Below, one piece after another: positions 11,762 to 14,172 of a DNA stretch of 14,172 nt (positions are counted from its first letter, which is position 1; every line of letters starts with the position of its first letter). The translations under genes were made by a program, and so were the position numbers. The notes beneath the pieces are model-generated. The model saw only the letters and a list, made by a program, of their open reading frames with translations. It had not been told where the DNA came from and made no database searches. The stretch spans positions 1 through 14,172 of the forward strand of contig JAGGXG010000110.1 of the NCBI GenBank assembly GCA_021163175.1. The letters run 5' to 3'. The stretch is from Thermoplasmata archaeon (GTDB taxonomy: Archaea; Thermoplasmatota; E2; UBA202; JdFR-43).

Positions 11762-12565
11762 ATGAAAGTAAATGATGTTATGACGAAGGAAGTTATATAT
11801 GTGAATAAAAATGATGATTTGCGCCATGTGATTGACCTGATGGAAAAGCATAATATAACGAAGCTGCCCGTTGTGGATGACAGCAAAGTCGTAGGAATAG
11901 TGACAGACAATAAGATAGCTGACAAGCTTGGAAGCATAAGAAGCAAAGGCATTCCCGCCGCCCGCCTGCATGCCTCGAGCGTGATGGAAAAAGATTTCGA
12001 GGAAGTTTCTCCAGATACACCCATAGAGGAAATACTCGCCACAGTTGGAGAGCCTGGGCCGACGATGTTGCCTGTTACAATAGATGGCAACCTTGTTGGT
12101 GTTGTGACAAAAGCGGATCTCCTTCCACTGGTCAGGGGAAAGGAAAGCGTGGCAAAGATAATGACGACGCCAGTCATCACGGTGAAGCCAGATGATAGAA
12201 TTGTCCACGCCCGCCGCCTCATGCTGGAAAATGATATAGCAAGATTGCCAGTCATCGAGAAAGGAAAAGTGGTTGGCATAATATCTGATAAGGAAATCGC
12301 TTTTGCTTTCGCTGCACTGAAGAGAAGTTTCTCTCTCGGGCAGCAACAGCATCAGCTCAAAATGCTGCTTATAAAAGATGTTATGAAGACGCCAGTAATA
12401 ACGGCAAAAGAAGAAACGAGTATTGAAGAGGCTGCCAAAATCATGATTGAAAACGAGATTGGGTGCCTGCCAATCGTTGGAGGAGATGAAAAAATAAAGG
12501 GGATAGTCACAAGAACAGATTTGCTCTATTATTTGAGAGAAAACTACAACAAGGGAAGCTTGTGA
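11762..12565 (+). CDS. Four-CBS-domain protein
   Basis: A 267-residue protein made only of CBS repeats, so it should form a disc of two Bateman modules. CBS1 is at about 1-58 (V-N-D-V-M-T-K-E-V then I-T-K-L-P-V-V-D-D-S-K-V-V-G-I-V-T), CBS2 at 72-127 (S-S-V-M-E-K-D-F, G-N-L-V-G-V-V-T-K-A-D-L-L), CBS3 at 130-186 (V-A-K-I-M-T-T-P-V-I-T-V, G-K-V-V-G-I-I-S-D-K-E-I) and CBS4 at 204-262 (I-K-D-V-M-K-T-P-V-I-T-A, I-K-G-I-V-T-R-T-D-L). It lacks a catalytic domain, so it is a sensor or regulatory subunit of something encoded elsewhere. It is co-transcribed with the zinc-ribbon CBS protein. Its last 22 nt overlap the 3' end of convergent pheS. Confidence 0.9.
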   Translation: MKVNDVMTKEVIYVNKNDDLRHVIDLMEKHNITKLPVVDDSKVVGIVTDNKIADKLGSIRSKGIPAARLHASSVMEKDFEEVSPDTPIEEILATVGEPGPTMLPVTIDGNLVGVVTKADLLPLVRGKESVAKIMTTPVITVKPDDRIVHARRLMLENDIARLPVIEKGKVVGIISDKEIAFAFAALKRSFSLGQQQHQLKMLLIKDVMKTPVITAKEETSIEEAAKIMIENEIGCLPIVGGDEKIKGIVTRTDLLYYLRENYNKGSL

Positions 12566-14001
12566 AGCCAGTCCATGTCACTCCAGTAAAGCATTCTTAT
12601 ATCATTCAAGCCAAGTAAAATCATAGCCATTCTTTCCAAACCAAGTCCCCAAGCAAGCACAGGCTCATCTATTCCAAATGGCTTCGTAACCTCTGGCCTG
12701 AATATTCCAGAGCCACCCAACTCAATCCACTTTCCATTCCACAGCACCTCTATTTCCATAGATGGCTCGGTATATGGAAAATAAGCTGGCCTATATCTTA
12801 TTCTTTCAAATCCCATTCTTGCATAGAATTCCTTTAAAATTCCCTTTAACATGCTGAAATTTGCTCCCCTTTCATATATTATCCCTTCTATTTGATGAAA
12901 TTCTGGTAGATGCGTTGAGTCTATATTTTCCCTTCTGAAAACTCTTTCTATGGAAAAAACTTTTGCCGGCGGCTCTGGATGCATATACAAATATCTTATG
13001 GTGTTGACTGTTGTATGTGTTCTAAGCAAAGCTTTCAATGACTCATTTTTATCGAATTTATAATCCCATCCTTTTGAGCCATCTATTCCTCTTTCATGAA
13101 CTTCGGCTATCTTTTTTATTAAATTTTCATCCACTTCTATTTTGCTTGGCTTTTTGCAGTAAAATGTATCCTGCATATCTCTTGCGGGATGATCCTGAGG
13201 TATGAACAAAGCATCCATGTTCCATAATGCTGATTCAACATAGCTTCCTTTTATTTCTTTGAATCCCATTTCTGAAAATATTTTCCTTATTTTTTCTATA
13301 AGCTGGCTGAGTGGATGACGTTTTGCAGGATATATTGAAGGAGCGAAAGCTTTAACATCGTATTTCCTAAATTTCTTTTTCTTCCATTCTCCACTTATTA
13401 TCATTTCATGTGTAAGCTGCGATACTTCTTCTTCAAGCTTTATTCCAGCTTTAACAACATCCCATCCCTTCTCCGTAAGATAAATTTTTCTTTCTATCTT
13501 CTCCCTTTCCTTTATTGCCCTTCTTTTTTTAAGCAAATTCGCTATTTTTTCATCTATGGGTTTGCCATCTAGGATAGCCTTTAAAGCCTTCTTTTCTTCC
13601 ATTTCTTTCTTTACGGCTTCTTTTCCTTCATCTGTTATGCCAATATATTTTACACCATTTTTTTCAACGATTCTGCACCATTTTTTTCTCAAAGCCCATC
13701 CAATTATTATTTTCGCTTCCTCCTTTCCAAATTTTTCCTCTATTTTTTTAACTGGCTTACCATCAAAATCAAAAATTTTTTCTTCTGGAAGTCCTTCCTC
13801 AAGAAATCTTTTTCCTTCTTGGGTTATTTCATATTCTTTTGCCAGTTTTTCCTCAATCGAAACGAGCCTTTTCGATTGCAACCATGAAACAGCATTCATT
13901 GTTTTTACCAGCTCCATTTCTATTTCTTCTGGCCTTGCCTTACCGCCATGCTTGCTTAACTGTAAAAGTAATTTTTTCTCGATTGGTGAAAGAGCTTCCA
14001 T
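12544..14001 (-). CDS. pheS: Phenylalanine-tRNA ligase alpha subunit
   Basis: A 485-residue class II synthetase subunit of archaeal/eukaryotic type. Residues 1-200 hold the winged-helix N-terminal domains that contact tRNA. The catalytic core starts at about 225 with motif 1 (H-P-L-S-Q-L-I-E-K-I-R at 229-239), then H-P-A-R-D at 271-275, motif 2 (V-F-R-R-E-N-I-D, then F-H-Q-I-E-G at 368-373), and motif 3 (G-L-G-L-E-R-M at 452-458). F-P-Y-T-E-P-S-M-E at 408-416 is also conserved. It joins Phe to tRNA-Phe as an alpha2-beta2 enzyme. PheT is not downstream, since a convergent gene follows, so it must be encoded elsewhere. The ATG start is supported by a TATA box 27 nt upstream. Confidence 0.97.
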   Translation of the reverse strand: MEALSPIEKKLLLQLSKHGGKARPEEIEMELVKTMNAVSWLQSKRLVSIEEKLAKEYEITQEGKRFLEEGLPEEKIFDFDGKPVKKIEEKFGKEEAKIIIGWALRKKWCRIVEKNGVKYIGITDEGKEAVKKEMEEKKALKAILDGKPIDEKIANLLKKRRAIKEREKIERKIYLTEKGWDVVKAGIKLEEEVSQLTHEMIISGEWKKKKFRKYDVKAFAPSIYPAKRHPLSQLIEKIRKIFSEMGFKEIKGSYVESALWNMDALFIPQDHPARDMQDTFYCKKPSKIEVDENLIKKIAEVHERGIDGSKGWDYKFDKNESLKALLRTHTTVNTIRYLYMHPEPPAKVFSIERVFRRENIDSTHLPEFHQIEGIIYERGANFSMLKGILKEFYARMGFERIRYRPAYFPYTEPSMEIEVLWNGKWIELGGSGIFRPEVTKPFGIDEPVLAWGLGLERMAMILLGLNDIRMLYWSDMDWLHKLPLL

Positions 14002-14020
14002 GCGAATAAATTAAAATAGG

Positions 14021-14030
14021 AATATAAAAT
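14021..14030 (-). promoter_or_regulatory. TATA box of pheS
   Basis: On the minus strand ATTTTATATT, with TTTATATT beginning 27 nt before ATG 14001, in line with the leaderless pattern of this window. Confidence 0.65.
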
Positions 14031-14050
14031 TAATGCTAAATTCAAATCAG

Positions 14051-14102
14051 GGGGGAGAAAAAAAGAATGGCAAAGGTGGAGGCATTACCAATCTACTCCC
14101 CC
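14051..14102. other. GC-rich hairpin in the pheS upstream region
   Basis: GGGGGAG (14051-14057) pairs with CTCCCCC (14096-14102) across a 38-nt loop, in an otherwise AT-rich stretch. It may be part of a small RNA, or the tail of a neighbouring transcript. Between 14031 and the window end I see no convincing gene; a 29-codon ORF at 14067-14156 lies partly inside the hairpin. Confidence 0.3.
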
Positions 14103-14172
14103 TTCATCAAAAGAAGATTTATTATTTCTATAAAAATATTTCGAAAAGTTCAGTAGAGACCATCAACTTAAG

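Noticed and set aside
11699..12352. 217-codon minus-strand frame opposite the four-CBS gene
   Set aside because: It mirrors a clear CBS protein, with no recognisable domain and a composition typical of antisense translation.
14067..14156. 29-codon ORF near the right edge with a G-rich stretch upstream
   Set aside because: Too short, no TATA at the usual distance, and it overlaps the hairpin arm.

Overview
The window is archaeal chromosome. It carries S8e, SRP19, a duplicated-repeat tRNA-splicing endonuclease, Nob1, an archaeal-type PheRS alpha chain and an HPS-RraA fusion. It is AT-rich, uses AGA/AGG for arginine and ATA for isoleucine, and its proteins are rich in Lys, Glu and Ile. Most first-in-operon genes have a TATA box starting about 27 nt before the start codon, so transcripts should be leaderless; genes inside operons use a Shine-Dalgarno GAGGTGAT instead. 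This fits a thermophilic euryarchaeote, most likely of the Thermoplasmatota type; the lineage is an inference.

Layout. 1-830: the 5' end of a PRPP synthetase gene (minus strand) diverging from an S8e-SRP19 operon. 831-3266: an accessory island. It holds a short serine recombinase followed by a two-helix membrane protein (minus strand), a convergent two-helix membrane protein, and a nicotianamine-synthase-like SAM protein. Four directly oriented copies of a ~23-36 bp repeat lie in its gaps, and a 26-bp dyad sits between the recombinase TATA box and start codon. 3267-4612: the HPS-RraA fusion, with tRNA-Lys(UUU) abutting its stop codon on the other strand. 4692-6701: purQ, endA and acylphosphatase in one compact operon. 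6704-7645: a 40-residue unknown gene and nob1-HTH, diverging from one palindromic TATA box.

7642-9214: a CBS-domain protein and purC (minus-strand operon). 9253-10651: a BFD-type iron-sulfur protein and a DAO-family FAD dehydrogenase subunit (minus-strand operon). 10776-11162: a small secreted protein. 11200-12565: an operon of two CBS-domain proteins, the first with a zinc ribbon. 12544-14001: pheS (minus strand). 14031-14172: no convincing gene, but a GC-rich hairpin.

Themes. Prs, HPS (ribulose-5-phosphate supply), PurQ and PurC all serve PRPP and purine synthesis, and a CBS protein of the kind that often senses adenine nucleotides is co-transcribed with purC. S8e, SRP19, EndA, Nob1, PheS and tRNA-Lys form a translation and RNA-processing core. 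The recombinase island with its repeats is the one clearly accessory stretch and the best candidate for an undescribed small mobile or DNA-switching unit.
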